Assembly: GCA_027486585.1 (NCBI GenBank)
Contig: JAIXOU010000068.1
Coordinates: 30,758 to 94,757 of the forward strand
DNA from: Verrucomicrobiaceae bacterium
Lineage (GTDB): Bacteria; Verrucomicrobiota; Verrucomicrobiia; Verrucomicrobiales; Verrucomicrobiaceae
Length of the DNA stretch: 64,000 nucleotides
Reading direction: 5' to 3'
The notes beneath the pieces were generated by a model that was not told where the DNA came from, searched no databases, and saw only the letters and a list, made by a program, of their open reading frames with translations. Both the position numbers and the translations under genes were made by a program. Below are positions 1 to 8,510 of the stretch, piece after piece. Every line of letters begins with the position of its first letter. Positions within the stretch are counted from its first letter, which is position 1.

Positions 1-847
1 TGATGCCAAGAATGGCGATGGATTTGTCCTTGGTCGCTGTCGCAAGTTCATTCATCTGTGGCAAAACGCCATGACAGGCATGGCACCATCCACCCCAGAA
101 CATCAGGATCACACTCTTGCCACGGTAGTCACTGAGTTTGAAGCCGCTGCCATCCACGTCTTTGCCGTCGATTTCTGGGCATTCGCTGCCGACCGAGAGA
201 TTGGCGAGTTCAAACATGGTGCGCGCTGCCTGATCAGCGAGAGGGAAGCCATCAATGGTTTCTTTGGCATAGGTGGAGCTGACTTCCTGGAAGTAGTCCA
301 TGGCCTTGGATTTAGCGGTCTCAGCGGCCTTTTCATCGGAGGCTGCTTCATAGAGGCGAAAATACTGCATGCCTAAGGCATAGGTGGCTGCCGCTTTTTC
401 AGGCAGGTTCGGATTGCTCTCGCGCACCGCTTTGAGAATCGGTTCTGCCATGGTGATTGGATGGTATTCCAGCGCTTTCACCGCTGCGGCAATGCCAGCG
501 CTCTTGGTGTGAGAGGTGCCGAGCATTTGCAGAGCAATCTGACCTTCTGGGAAGTTGGCCGCTTGCGTGGCCAGCCATTTCACGCCTAGGGCTGAGCCTG
601 GAGCCTCCAGATGATCTTGGACGATCTTCATGACCTGCGTGGCATAGGTTTCTGCACTTGGAATGGTGCCGCGATATTTGTTTTTCTCTTCCTCCGTTTT
701 CGCCTCAATGATCTTCATGGTATTGGCGCGGACCTTTGTCTCATACTCGTCGATCACGGCGCGGATCGCTGTCTCAGTCGCATCGGGCTCGGCGTGCAAC
801 TGGGCTGCAAGGCAAAGGGTAAGGAGGCAGATTTGGAGTGTTTTCAT
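1..847 (-). CDS. TlpA-like thioredoxin-fold protein (partial, C-terminus off the window)
   Basis: The gene starts at ATG 847 and runs off the left edge; about 282 residues are visible. Residues 1-19 (MKTLQICLLTLCLAAQLHA) form a signal peptide, so the product is exported. Residues 20 to about 215 are a mostly helical, Ala-rich stretch that could pack like tetratricopeptides. A redoxin domain follows, opening near 'GKDVDGSGFKLSDYRGK' and carrying FWGGWCHACHGVLPQ with the two redox cysteines at 255 and 258 (CHAC). By family, TlpA/AhpC-TSA proteins with a helical N-terminal part reduce periplasmic disulfides or act in cytochrome maturation; the substrate here is unknown. Head-to-tail after the CAP protein gene with only 18 bp between. 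Confidence 0.85.
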   Translation of the reverse strand, partial: MKTLQICLLTLCLAAQLHAEPDATETAIRAVIDEYETKVRANTMKIIEAKTEEEKNKYRGTIPSAETYATQVMKIVQDHLEAPGSALGVKWLATQAANFPEGQIALQMLGTSHTKSAGIAAAVKALEYHPITMAEPILKAVRESNPNLPEKAAATYALGMQYFRLYEAASDEKAAETAKSKAMDYFQEVSSTYAKETIDGFPLADQAARTMFELANLSVGSECPEIDGKDVDGSGFKLSDYRGKSVILMFWGGWCHACHGVLPQMNELATATKDKSIAILGI

Positions 848-865
848 GGGGGTTTAGGGTGTGAT

Positions 866-1981
866 TTAAGGACGTCGGCGGCGAAGGGCCATAAGACCCG
901 TCAAAAGCATGAGGGCAGCGCTTCCCGGCTCTGGAACAGCGACAAAGGAAGCATAAACATTGTCGTATAACGTGACGATGACTGGGCTGCTGACTGAGCC
1001 ATAATTCTCTTGGCGGGGATTGAGAGAGAAATTCTGGGCTGATTGTCCGGTTTCAGGGGCTTCTACACGATAAGTCGATCCATCGGTTAATCCGGTTAAA
1101 GCGATGTTAAATCCGCCAACACTGTTGGTTTGGCCTGAGGCAACCATTTGCCCGGTGGAGTTGTCATAGACAAACACCAGTGCTCCGCCAATGCCTTCGC
1201 CAGGGGTGTAGAAGTCATCATCAAAGATGGAATCATTGTAGATGCTGCCTGTGAGGATGGCGTCTGAGATGATGCTCACGCCATTGGAACGTAGATTGTT
1301 TGCTAGATGCTGCGTCACGCTAAAGGGGCCAGTGACTTCTACATTGTTGATGGGAATCGAGACGGTTTGAAAACCAATGCCAATCTCTTTAAAAAGTGGG
1401 TCCATCAGGGCTGCGCGGTGCGTGGCCCCAGGCTGAATTCCCGTGCCGCTGCCTCCGTCTGGACCCCAGTCGATGGCTAAGGCTGTGTGCGCATGAGTCA
1501 CATCTGAAGCGGTGGCAAAAAGTGTCTGGGCCGAATCTCCCCAGGATGAGCTATAGCCAGCATTGACGATGCGCTGACCGACACTCAGGCCATCCAATCC
1601 ATGCGCCTGAGTATCCGTGCTCACCATCAGATTCGAATAAGTGGTCGAAGCTGCGGCAAGCGAGTTACTCCATGCCAGAGGTGGCGCTGCTATCAGGGTG
1701 CTCCATTGAGATGATAACTCTGAAGCACTCACGCCATAAAAATTCAATGCCGAGGCCACAGTCAGATGATCTGATTTGGGTGAGTCCCAAGTATTTGCAT
1801 CGACTAAATTGACCAGCTTATCCAACTCTGCTGCGGGTGCCCTGCGCATCCGGTTCAATTGCTCAAGCATGAATTGTTGCTCAGCCGTTGGATCTGCCGC
1901 GTAGCATGGCGACGCAAAGAGGCCACTGACCCAAAAAGTCAGTGCAGCCCAACTTGACCTGTTCCAATACAGCATCCGCAT
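866..1981 (-). CDS. CAP (SCP-like) domain protein with PEP-CTERM sorting signal
   Basis: Exported protein of 371 aa from ATG 1981; a TTG nine bases upstream and an ATG at 1975 are alternatives. A signal peptide (about residues 1-28) is followed by a CAP domain that opens with QQFMLEQLNRMRRAP and includes MDPLFKEIGIGF, roughly residues 35-220. A beta-rich stretch follows, and the C-terminus is a classic PEP-CTERM tripartite signal: VPEPGS, a hydrophobic helix and a terminal RRRR run. In known PEP-CTERM systems an exosortase recognises this tail; none is in the window. CAP proteins are extracellular and their bacterial substrates are mostly unknown. Confidence is high for domain and sorting signal, low for function. 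Confidence 0.85.
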   Translation of the reverse strand: MRMLYWNRSSWAALTFWVSGLFASPCYAADPTAEQQFMLEQLNRMRRAPAAELDKLVNLVDANTWDSPKSDHLTVASALNFYGVSASELSSQWSTLIAAPPLAWSNSLAAASTTYSNLMVSTDTQAHGLDGLSVGQRIVNAGYSSSWGDSAQTLFATASDVTHAHTALAIDWGPDGGSGTGIQPGATHRAALMDPLFKEIGIGFQTVSIPINNVEVTGPFSVTQHLANNLRSNGVSIISDAILTGSIYNDSIFDDDFYTPGEGIGGALVFVYDNSTGQMVASGQTNSVGGFNIALTGLTDGSTYRVEAPETGQSAQNFSLNPRQENYGSVSSPVIVTLYDNVYASFVAVPEPGSAALMLLTGLMALRRRRP

Positions 1982-2041
1982 AGATCGCAATCTATGGTAA
2001 TTATGGAAAGTGGCAAACGGGAAGTTTCAGCTTTCTTGATA

Positions 2042-3367
2042 TTAAATCGCCAATTCCCGCAGCAGGGCTTGGTTCAGGCGGATGCCTGCTTCGAGGTTGG
2101 CGATGGGGAAGTTTTCGTTCGGGGCGTGCGCTTGGCAGTCTGGCAGCGCTAACCCAAGGAGCAGTGTATCAGCTCCAAGCACGTCTTTAAAGGCTTGAAC
2201 AATCGGAATACTGCCGCCTTCTCGAATCAGGGCGATTTGACCACCGAAGGTTGCCTGAAGCGCACGCTGAGCAGCTAGACCGTAGGGTGAGTGTGGGTCC
2301 ATTAGATAGGAACTGCCTGTGTGGCCGCGCTTGATCTCTAAACGGACGGATTTCGGAGCCTGGGCGCGGAGATAGGCCTCTGCCAGATCGAGAATGCGTT
2401 CTGGATTTTGGCCTGGGACGAGCCGGAATGACAATTTAAAGAAGGATTCACGCGGAATGACGGTTTTTGAGCCCTCTCCCTGATAGCCACCACCGATGCC
2501 ATTGACCTCGGCCGTTGGGCGTGCCCAGCGGCATTCACGTTCCGTGTAGCCAGCTTCGCCAAAGAGGGCTGGGGCACCCGTCAAAGCCAGCGTTTCGGCT
2601 TCTCCGTCTCCCAAGTCTTTCCAAGAGGTGCGTTCCCAATCCTGGAGATCCCGAACGCCATCGTAGAAACCAGGAATCAAAACTCGCCCTTCTGCATCAT
2701 GAAGGGTACCGACGAGGCGTGCTGCCATCGTCGCAGGATTAGCGACTGCGCCCCCAAAGATACCCGAGTGAAGATCAATCGTTGGTCCATGGACTTTTAC
2801 TTCCATGCAAGCAATGCCTCTTAAGCCATACGTGAAAGTGCCGACGCCTTCAGCCACCATGCCTGTATCTGAAATGGCCACGAGATCACAGGCCAGTTCT
2901 TCGCGATGTGCTTGCAGGAAGGGTTTTAAATTGGGGCTGCCGATTTCTTCTTCGCCCTCAAAGAGAAGGGTCAGATTAACAGGCAGATCACCGTGTTCGG
3001 CCAGTGTCTCGGCCAAACCTGAAACATGGGCGATGAGCTGTCCCTTGTTATCGGTGGCACCACGGCAGTAGATGCGCCCATCACGGATTGTTGGCTCAAA
3101 GGGGGGCGAGAGCCACTCGGCAAGAGGCTCCACCGGTTGCACGTCGTAGTGACCGTACAGCAGCACGGTGCGGCGGCCTTCGAGATGCTTATTTTTCGCT
3201 ACAATCACGGGATGTCCGGGAGTTTCATGCAGCGTCGTCGTTAGCCCCATGCCTGTCAGTTTGGAAACGAGCCATTCCGCGCAGGCACGAGTATCGGCAT
3301 TGAACTTTGAGTCGGTAGAAACGCTGGCAAAGCGCAGGCAAGTGAGGAGATCGTCGAGTGCGGACAT
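2042..3367 (-). CDS. M20-family dipeptidase/metallopeptidase
   Basis: Cytosolic zinc peptidase of 441 aa (ATG 3367, no signal peptide), normal size for the CNDP-like M20 dipeptidases. Metal-site motifs are visible: YGHYDVQP (His73, Asp75), RGATDNKGQ (bridging Asp106), FEGEEEIGS (general base and ligand in Glu139-141), ISDTGM (Asp167) and QAHAPNENF near the C-terminus (last His). The lid/dimerisation domain lies between about residues 190 and 330. The family hydrolyses dipeptides and N-acylated amino acids; the exact substrate cannot be read from sequence. The gene stands 60 bp upstream of the CAP gene on the same strand. Confidence 0.9.
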   Translation of the reverse strand: MSALDDLLTCLRFASVSTDSKFNADTRACAEWLVSKLTGMGLTTTLHETPGHPVIVAKNKHLEGRRTVLLYGHYDVQPVEPLAEWLSPPFEPTIRDGRIYCRGATDNKGQLIAHVSGLAETLAEHGDLPVNLTLLFEGEEEIGSPNLKPFLQAHREELACDLVAISDTGMVAEGVGTFTYGLRGIACMEVKVHGPTIDLHSGIFGGAVANPATMAARLVGTLHDAEGRVLIPGFYDGVRDLQDWERTSWKDLGDGEAETLALTGAPALFGEAGYTERECRWARPTAEVNGIGGGYQGEGSKTVIPRESFFKLSFRLVPGQNPERILDLAEAYLRAQAPKSVRLEIKRGHTGSSYLMDPHSPYGLAAQRALQATFGGQIALIREGGSIPIVQAFKDVLGADTLLLGLALPDCQAHAPNENFPIANLEAGIRLNQALLRELAI

Positions 3368-3509
3368 GGGAGGTTCAAATTGAAGCGGACTTGTGTTTGT
3401 GCAAGCCTACGAGGCTATTCCATAAAGCCCTGAGCCATTTCTGGCGCTTATTGATGTTGTTGCGTAAAGTGACCGCTCAGAACATTGCTCAGTTAAGATC
3501 AGACGTGAC

Positions 3510-4544
3510 TTACTTGGCTGTGACCCATGGCAGTTTGACTTTGGCGATGTAGATGCTGGCTTTGCCTTCATGGGATGAGTAGTAGCTGACCCAGAGATGG
3601 TTTTCATGCCAAAGCAGGCCGGGGTAGCTGCAGTCGCCACCGCTGGGCAGTTCTAAGATTGGTTCAAGGGAGGTGGGTGTCATTTTATAAAGCACTGTGT
3701 GGGCACCGGGTGTTTTGCCCAGACCACGTGACGCTGCGATGAGGGAGCCGTCTGGCAGTTCGATGAAGTTTTGCCCCTGAACGACATTGGTCAGTGGGGT
3801 CCATTTCCATTCGCGGTAGGGAGCTGTAGCACTGCCGATGTAGCCACGCTTGTCGCCAGCCTCGCGGCGGACGAGTGCTAGAGCGCTGCCGTCTTTGAGA
3901 AAGCGCAGGGTGGTTTCATTCGGTTGATTGGGCACTTGCATGATGGAGGATAGCTGCCAAACGGAGCCGTCATTACTGGTGTAGGATTTGAGCGACCATT
4001 CAGGCTCTGACTTGGGGCCACCGGTGGTCGGGTAGGAGTTGTAAGAGACACCGTAGAATTTTTTGTCGCTAGGATTCACGGTCGTGCGCCAGAGCCAATC
4101 GCCTTCTGCCAGTAGCTTTTGAGTAGGTGTCCAAAACTTGCCATCGGTGGTGGTGGAGTAACGCGGGCGGCGGCCTTTGAGATCCTTGGTGCCGCCATAG
4201 AGGGAGCCACCGCAGATCATGTAGAGTTGTTTGCCGTCAGGGGTGATTTCCAGCTTCGGATCACGCAGGTCGGTGCCTTTCTCGCTGATGGTGGCGTAGT
4301 CCACCCAAGTGCTGCCGGTGGAGGAGATCATGATGCGAATGCTGCCATCACTGCCGACATGGTCCTGCGCTTCTCGGAAGCAGCAAAAGAAGAGATTTTT
4401 AAACCGAGTCAGGTCGGTGAAAGCTTGATGCCCGCCTTTGTCGTAGATTTTCTGAACAGAGATCAATTCCGCCTGCGGAGCCTGTGCCATGGCTGAAAAG
4501 GGCAGGGCAAAAGAAGCGAGAGTGAGAAGGGCGAGTGTTTTCAT
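3510..4544 (-). CDS. Sialidase-like exported protein (BNR/Asp-box beta-propeller)
   Basis: 344 aa from ATG 4544, with signal peptide MKTLALLTLASFALPFSAMAQ (cleavage after about residue 20), so periplasmic or secreted. The body is a series of blades with Asp-box-like turns: SSTGSTW, TTTDGKFW and TSNDGSVW, the signature of the sialidase superfamily. FFCCFREAQDHVG and DLRDPKLEITPDGK resemble the blade-1/2 region of exo-alpha-sialidase-like proteins. I cannot identify the complete Arg triad and Tyr/Glu pair of a true sialidase, so 'sialidase-like' is as far as this goes; a related glycoside hydrolase or a sugar-binding propeller is possible. It stands alone, 142 bp from its minus-strand neighbour. 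Confidence 0.75.
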   Translation of the reverse strand: MKTLALLTLASFALPFSAMAQAPQAELISVQKIYDKGGHQAFTDLTRFKNLFFCCFREAQDHVGSDGSIRIMISSTGSTWVDYATISEKGTDLRDPKLEITPDGKQLYMICGGSLYGGTKDLKGRRPRYSTTTDGKFWTPTQKLLAEGDWLWRTTVNPSDKKFYGVSYNSYPTTGGPKSEPEWSLKSYTSNDGSVWQLSSIMQVPNQPNETTLRFLKDGSALALVRREAGDKRGYIGSATAPYREWKWTPLTNVVQGQNFIELPDGSLIAASRGLGKTPGAHTVLYKMTPTSLEPILELPSGGDCSYPGLLWHENHLWVSYYSSHEGKASIYIAKVKLPWVTAK

Positions 4545-4669
4545 GCGCGTGTGGATTTAAAAGAACGTTCCTCGACAGGCAAGCCTAGCCTGATTCAATC
4601 GAAGATCTTTGTTTGCTTTGTAAACATCTTGGCAATGTAGCGCTTTGCAGCTCCGTTCTCCGCCTTTCC

Positions 4670-5428
4670 ATGAATTTATTAGAACTGAACGACACTGACC
4701 GCGCTCTGTACGAGTGGCAGATGTGGGTGCCTGGCATGGGAGAAGAGGGCCAGAGGAAACTTAAAGGCGCATCTGTGTTGATTTCCCGCGTCGGCGGTCT
4801 CGGTGGATTGGTGGCGATGGAGCTGGCGGCAGCTGGGGTCGGGCGTCTGATTCTTGCGCATGGTGGGGATCTTCAGATGTCGGACTTGAATCGCCAGCTT
4901 TTGCAGACTCGCGCTCAGGTCGGGCGACCGAGGGTGGAGTCGATCATTCAGAAATTAATGGATCTGAATCCTGACTGTGAGGTGATCGCTGTGCCTGAAA
5001 ATGTCTCTGAGTCGAATGCGGATGCCCTCGTCGCTCAGTGTGACATCGTGGTCGATGCGGCTCCGCTTTTTCAGGAAAGGCTGGCATTAAATGCCGCTGC
5101 AGTTCGTGCAGGCAAGCCAATGGTCGAGTGTGCCATGCATTCTCTGGAGGCCAGCGTGACCACGTTTATTCCAGGGCGCACGGGTTGTCTGGCCTGTTAT
5201 GTGACGGAGGTTCCGCAGACTTGGACGCGGCAATTTCCCGTTTTTGGTGCAGTTTCGGGCACTGCTGCCTGCCTGGGGGCCATGGAAGTGATCAAACTTA
5301 TCACTGGGCTGGGTCAGCCTTTAGCTGGAGAAATACTCTGCATGGATCTCGGGAAGATGCTATTTCGTCGGCTGAAATTGCCAAAGCGTGCGGACTGTAA
5401 CATCTGCGGAACTTTCACGAGCGACTGA
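4670..5428 (+). CDS. ThiF/MoeB/HesA-family E1-like adenylyltransferase
   Basis: 252 aa from ATG 4670; an upstream in-frame ATG at 4613 would add 19 residues that do not look like part of the domain. The Rossmann nucleotide-binding segment is SRVGGLGGLVAMELAAAGVG, followed by HGGDLQMSDLNRQLL (the conserved D...NRQ segment of the family). Two CxxC pairs near the C-terminus (GCLACY and DCNICG) should bind structural zinc, as in MoeB/ThiF. The family adenylates the C-terminal Gly-Gly of a ThiS/MoaD-like carrier for sulfur transfer. No carrier, thiG or moa gene is adjacent, so pathway assignment between thiamine and molybdopterin is open. A polyprenyl synthase gene follows 112 bp downstream. Confidence 0.85.
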   Translation: MNLLELNDTDRALYEWQMWVPGMGEEGQRKLKGASVLISRVGGLGGLVAMELAAAGVGRLILAHGGDLQMSDLNRQLLQTRAQVGRPRVESIIQKLMDLNPDCEVIAVPENVSESNADALVAQCDIVVDAAPLFQERLALNAAAVRAGKPMVECAMHSLEASVTTFIPGRTGCLACYVTEVPQTWTRQFPVFGAVSGTAACLGAMEVIKLITGLGQPLAGEILCMDLGKMLFRRLKLPKRADCNICGTFTSD

Positions 5429-5540
5429 TTTTTCTGAAACTACATCCGCAGAATCTACTCATGTCGTATTTGACGAAGAATTGACGGTGCGCGATGTAAT
5501 GAGCGTGCACTTACCCTCATCAGTGCCTTTTTATCCCCCT

Positions 5541-6554
5541 ATGACAACTCTAACCGCCAGTGCTAACACGCCAGTTTTCCCTTTCGACTTGTTGCGTGGC
5601 GACCTCGAAGTCGTGGACAAGGCAATTCGGGATCAGGCCCGCCATTTTGATCCTGCGGTAGAAGGTTATGTGGCCTATGTTTGCCAGGCCTCGGGCAAAC
5701 GCATTCGCCCCGCCTTAGCTCTGATGGCAGGTGGTGCCACGGGCGGGAAAACAGAGCATCACACGCGCCTTTCAGTCATTCTGGAAATGATCCATATCGC
5801 CTCCCTCGTGCATGATGATATTATGGACGGTGCCGGCACTCGACGTGGTATCCCGACGGCTGCGGCAAAGTGGGGTAGTGCGCTTAGTGTGCTCCTGGGA
5901 GATGCGCTCTTTGCTTATGCGCTTGAGCTTTCGACTGAGTTTGATGATTCGGTCGTCTGCCGCAGTATTGCCAAAGCTTCCCGTGATGTGTGCAGTGGAG
6001 AGATCTTCCAGACACAGCGCCGCTTTGATTTGAACCTGTCTGTGGCGGATTACCTGCGCATGATTGAGATGAAGACTGCTGCGCTTTTTGGTGTGGCAGC
6101 AGGCATGGGGGCTCGACTCAATAAAGTGCCGGAGCATGTCGAAGCAGCACTGCACAGCTACGGCATGAAGCTGGGAACCGTCTATCAGATCTATGATGAC
6201 TGCTTGGATCTCGTCGGAGATGAGGCCAAAGTCGGAAAAACTCTGCGCACCGACCTGGTGAAAGGAAAACTCACACTGCCAATCTTATATCTCCTCATGG
6301 AGGCAACAGACTCGCAGAAGCAAAAGCTTAATAAAATGCTGCTGCAAGGCGAGCCTATGGACACGACCATCCTAGCAAGCATTGCTGATTATGAGGGGGC
6401 CATTGAAAAGGCCGTCAACTTTGCCCAGTCCATGCTCAAAGAAGCCGTGGAAGAACTGATTTGTCTGGATGACACGCCCTACAAAAAGGGTTTTGAAGAT
6501 GTAGCGAGTTACGTCCACGGCCTCCTCGACAATTGCCGAGCGCTTTCTCGTTAA
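5541..6554 (+). CDS. Polyprenyl (octaprenyl-type) diphosphate synthase
   Basis: Trans-isoprenyl diphosphate synthase of 337 aa. Both aspartate-rich motifs are present: LVHDDIMDGAGTRRG (first) and YQIYDDCLDLVGDEAKVGK (second), with GKRIRPALALMAGG binding the pyrophosphate. The motif arrangement fits long-chain (C35-C50) synthases that build the menaquinone/ubiquinone side chain; chain length cannot be fixed from sequence alone. I chose ATG 5541 because homology-like sequence begins there (PFDLLRGDLEVVDKAI); the open frame extends upstream to 5388, overlapping the preceding gene, but that stretch looks non-coding. Ends 14 bp before the convergent protease gene. Confidence 0.9.
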   Translation: MTTLTASANTPVFPFDLLRGDLEVVDKAIRDQARHFDPAVEGYVAYVCQASGKRIRPALALMAGGATGGKTEHHTRLSVILEMIHIASLVHDDIMDGAGTRRGIPTAAAKWGSALSVLLGDALFAYALELSTEFDDSVVCRSIAKASRDVCSGEIFQTQRRFDLNLSVADYLRMIEMKTAALFGVAAGMGARLNKVPEHVEAALHSYGMKLGTVYQIYDDCLDLVGDEAKVGKTLRTDLVKGKLTLPILYLLMEATDSQKQKLNKMLLQGEPMDTTILASIADYEGAIEKAVNFAQSMLKEAVEELICLDDTPYKKGFEDVASYVHGLLDNCRALSR

Positions 6555-6568
6555 TCCTAGATCTTGGG

Positions 6569-7756
6569 TTACTGGGCGTCAGGCCGCTGCCCAATTTTGA
6601 CGTTCAGTTGAGCTAGTTGGCCATTGCGTAACAGGGTGAGTTTAATGATCGTGCCAGGAGTGAAAGCGCGGATTTGGTCGAGCAACTGCCGTGGGGAGGT
6701 TAAGTTTTCATCATTCAGTGCCGTGATCACATCTCCAGGCTGCAGGCCACCAGCTGTGCCTGGGGACTGGGGATCGAGTTCGGTGATAAAGGCACCGATG
6801 AGTGACGTGCCGAGCCCCGAATCAATGGCCACGACTTCGGGACTAAGAACCAGTCCAAGATAACCCATGCCAGCCGCTGCTGTGGCTGATTTGCCGGCTT
6901 TGTTTTGGGCTAAAATGGCGTCGATCACCGATTTGGCATCGTTTGCTGGCACGGCTAGTCCCACGCCTTGCCAAGCACGCACGTTTTCATCGCCGCGATA
7001 GATGGCTACGTTAATGCCGATCATCTCACCACGAATATTGACGAGAGGTCCACCTGAGTTGCCTGGATTGATGACCGTGTCAGTTTGCAGATAGTCCAGC
7101 TGGCTATCACTGAGGTGGCGGTCACGAGCGCTAATGATGCCCTGCGTTACTGTGCCACTAAGGCCAAAGGGATTACCCACGGCAAAGACAATCTGACCTA
7201 CTTTTGCAGCGTCACTGTTGGCAAAGGCCAAGGCAGGGAAGTCTTTCTTGGCACCTTCGATCTTTAGTAGCGCGATGTCGCGTTCACGACTGGCTCCCAG
7301 AATGCGGGCAGGGAATTGTTTGTTATCATTGGTGGTCACAAGGACTTCATTGACATCGGCAATGACGTGGTAATTGGTGATGATGTGGCCTTCCTTTGAA
7401 ATGATGGCTCCTGAGCCTAGGCCAGGGATGACCTGAGCACGGCCGCTGACCAGCCCAAAGAAAGGATGCCAAGCTGTCTGCCCTCTACGTAGCGTCTTTG
7501 TGTTCACACTGACCACGCTCGGCAGCACAGCAGCGGAGAGCTTGGAGAACTCATCATTCATGGCACTCAGAAACTTCACATCTTCCAGGTCCAACTTGGG
7601 TGTGCTAGCTGCTGAGAATTTCTCCTCATTGGGTGACTCAGCGCGGAGGAAATTAAGCAGGCCATAGCCTTCTTTATTTTGTCGCCAAAAGGCAAAGGCA
7701 AGCGTCGCAAGAATAAAGACCGATAGGGCAAAAGTGAGGCGGCGTAATGTTTCCAT
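6569..7756 (-). CDS. HtrA/DegS-like trypsin-type serine protease with one PDZ domain
   Basis: 395 aa from ATG 7756, chosen because a clean N-terminal membrane helix (residues 8-24, FALSVFILATLAFAFW) follows directly; an upstream in-frame start would only add unstructured sequence. The protease domain has the triad His130 (NYHVIADV), Asp160 (SRERDIALLKI) and Ser234 (PGNSGGPLV). A single C-terminal PDZ domain runs from about residue 300, with GDVITALNDENLTSPRQLL. One anchor plus one PDZ matches DegS-type envelope stress proteases rather than two-PDZ DegP. Substrate is unknown. It is convergent with the polyprenyl synthase and has no same-strand partner close by. Confidence 0.9.
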   Translation of the reverse strand: METLRRLTFALSVFILATLAFAFWRQNKEGYGLLNFLRAESPNEEKFSAASTPKLDLEDVKFLSAMNDEFSKLSAAVLPSVVSVNTKTLRRGQTAWHPFFGLVSGRAQVIPGLGSGAIISKEGHIITNYHVIADVNEVLVTTNDNKQFPARILGASRERDIALLKIEGAKKDFPALAFANSDAAKVGQIVFAVGNPFGLSGTVTQGIISARDRHLSDSQLDYLQTDTVINPGNSGGPLVNIRGEMIGINVAIYRGDENVRAWQGVGLAVPANDAKSVIDAILAQNKAGKSATAAAGMGYLGLVLSPEVVAIDSGLGTSLIGAFITELDPQSPGTAGGLQPGDVITALNDENLTSPRQLLDQIRAFTPGTIIKLTLLRNGQLAQLNVKIGQRPDAQ

Positions 7757-8073
7757 AGGATTGCAGTGAATAGAAGCGAAAGTCTGGGATCTATACGATG
7801 ACCACGCTAGAGCGGTTAGCAAGAGGCGGCACTAGGATGCCTAAAATCGAGCAAGTTTGGCAGATTAAGCTCAGTCACACAAAACCTGACTTTTGGCTCA
7901 GAATACATGGGGGCAAATCAAGCCAGGGACGACGATTTTACATCGCTTGCAGGATTCACGCAGAGGGCAGGATGATTGTTTCTTATCGATTCCTTGGCCT
8001 TCCAGCTTTTGCCATGAACTTTTGGGTCGGACGAATCTGCAAAAGGTGATGGTGCTCGTTCTGCCTTGTGGCT
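7757..8073. other. Intergenic region, 317 bp, no gene assigned
   Basis: Lies upstream of the protease gene and downstream of the lipoprotein gene, both on the minus strand. Short open frames on the plus strand (for example 7798-8049) have odd composition, no domain-like pattern and no start signal, so I treat them as chance. It presumably holds the protease promoter, but I see no convincing -35/-10 pair or hairpin. Confidence 0.5.
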
Positions 8074-8454
8074 TTAGTTGAGCTCGTATTTAACTTGGGA
8101 AAAATGGATGCAAAGAGGCACCCAATCAGAGGTGATTTTAGTTAAAGGAAAAGTTTTCTTCAAGTTCAGTTGGTCGCTGGGAATTTTATATCCTTTGTTG
8201 CGGACTGAAAGGTAGTCGAATCCACCGAAGCTACCCATGTAATAGTGATTTAAATTCTTTTCGTCTTCAGGATGTTGAACAAGTTCACTTTCGACAAACT
8301 CGTATCGATCCACTTCCCGAGCCGTTGTTGGTACAACTAAAGCAGTAGGTTCGATTTCTGTGCGAACCGCTTTCGTTGTGGATGGTTTCTCAGATTTGCA
8401 TCCAAAAGAAATGATGCAAAGGATCAAGGCAATGTTGAAGTTGGAGAGTTTCAT
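8074..8454 (-). CDS. Small predicted lipoprotein, function unknown
   Basis: 126 aa. The N-terminus MKLSNFNIALILCIISFGC is a type II signal with lipobox ISFGC, so the mature protein would begin at Cys19 and be lipid-anchored. The rest is polar and has no recognisable domain. It is AT-richer than its neighbours, which suggests a recent arrival or a fast-evolving gene. It lies 56 bp downstream of the kinase gene on the same strand and could be co-transcribed with it. Confidence 0.6.
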   Translation of the reverse strand: MKLSNFNIALILCIISFGCKSEKPSTTKAVRTEIEPTALVVPTTAREVDRYEFVESELVQHPEDEKNLNHYYMGSFGGFDYLSVRNKGYKIPSDQLNLKKTFPLTKITSDWVPLCIHFSQVKYELN

Positions 8455-8510
8455 GATTCGGCCTAACAGCTTCTTATGTTATACGCAGAGGCAGTGGTCT
8501 AATGCGTTGG

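Noticed and set aside
7798..8049. An 83-aa plus-strand frame in the gap after the protease
   Set aside because: No start signal, no domain and unusual residue use.
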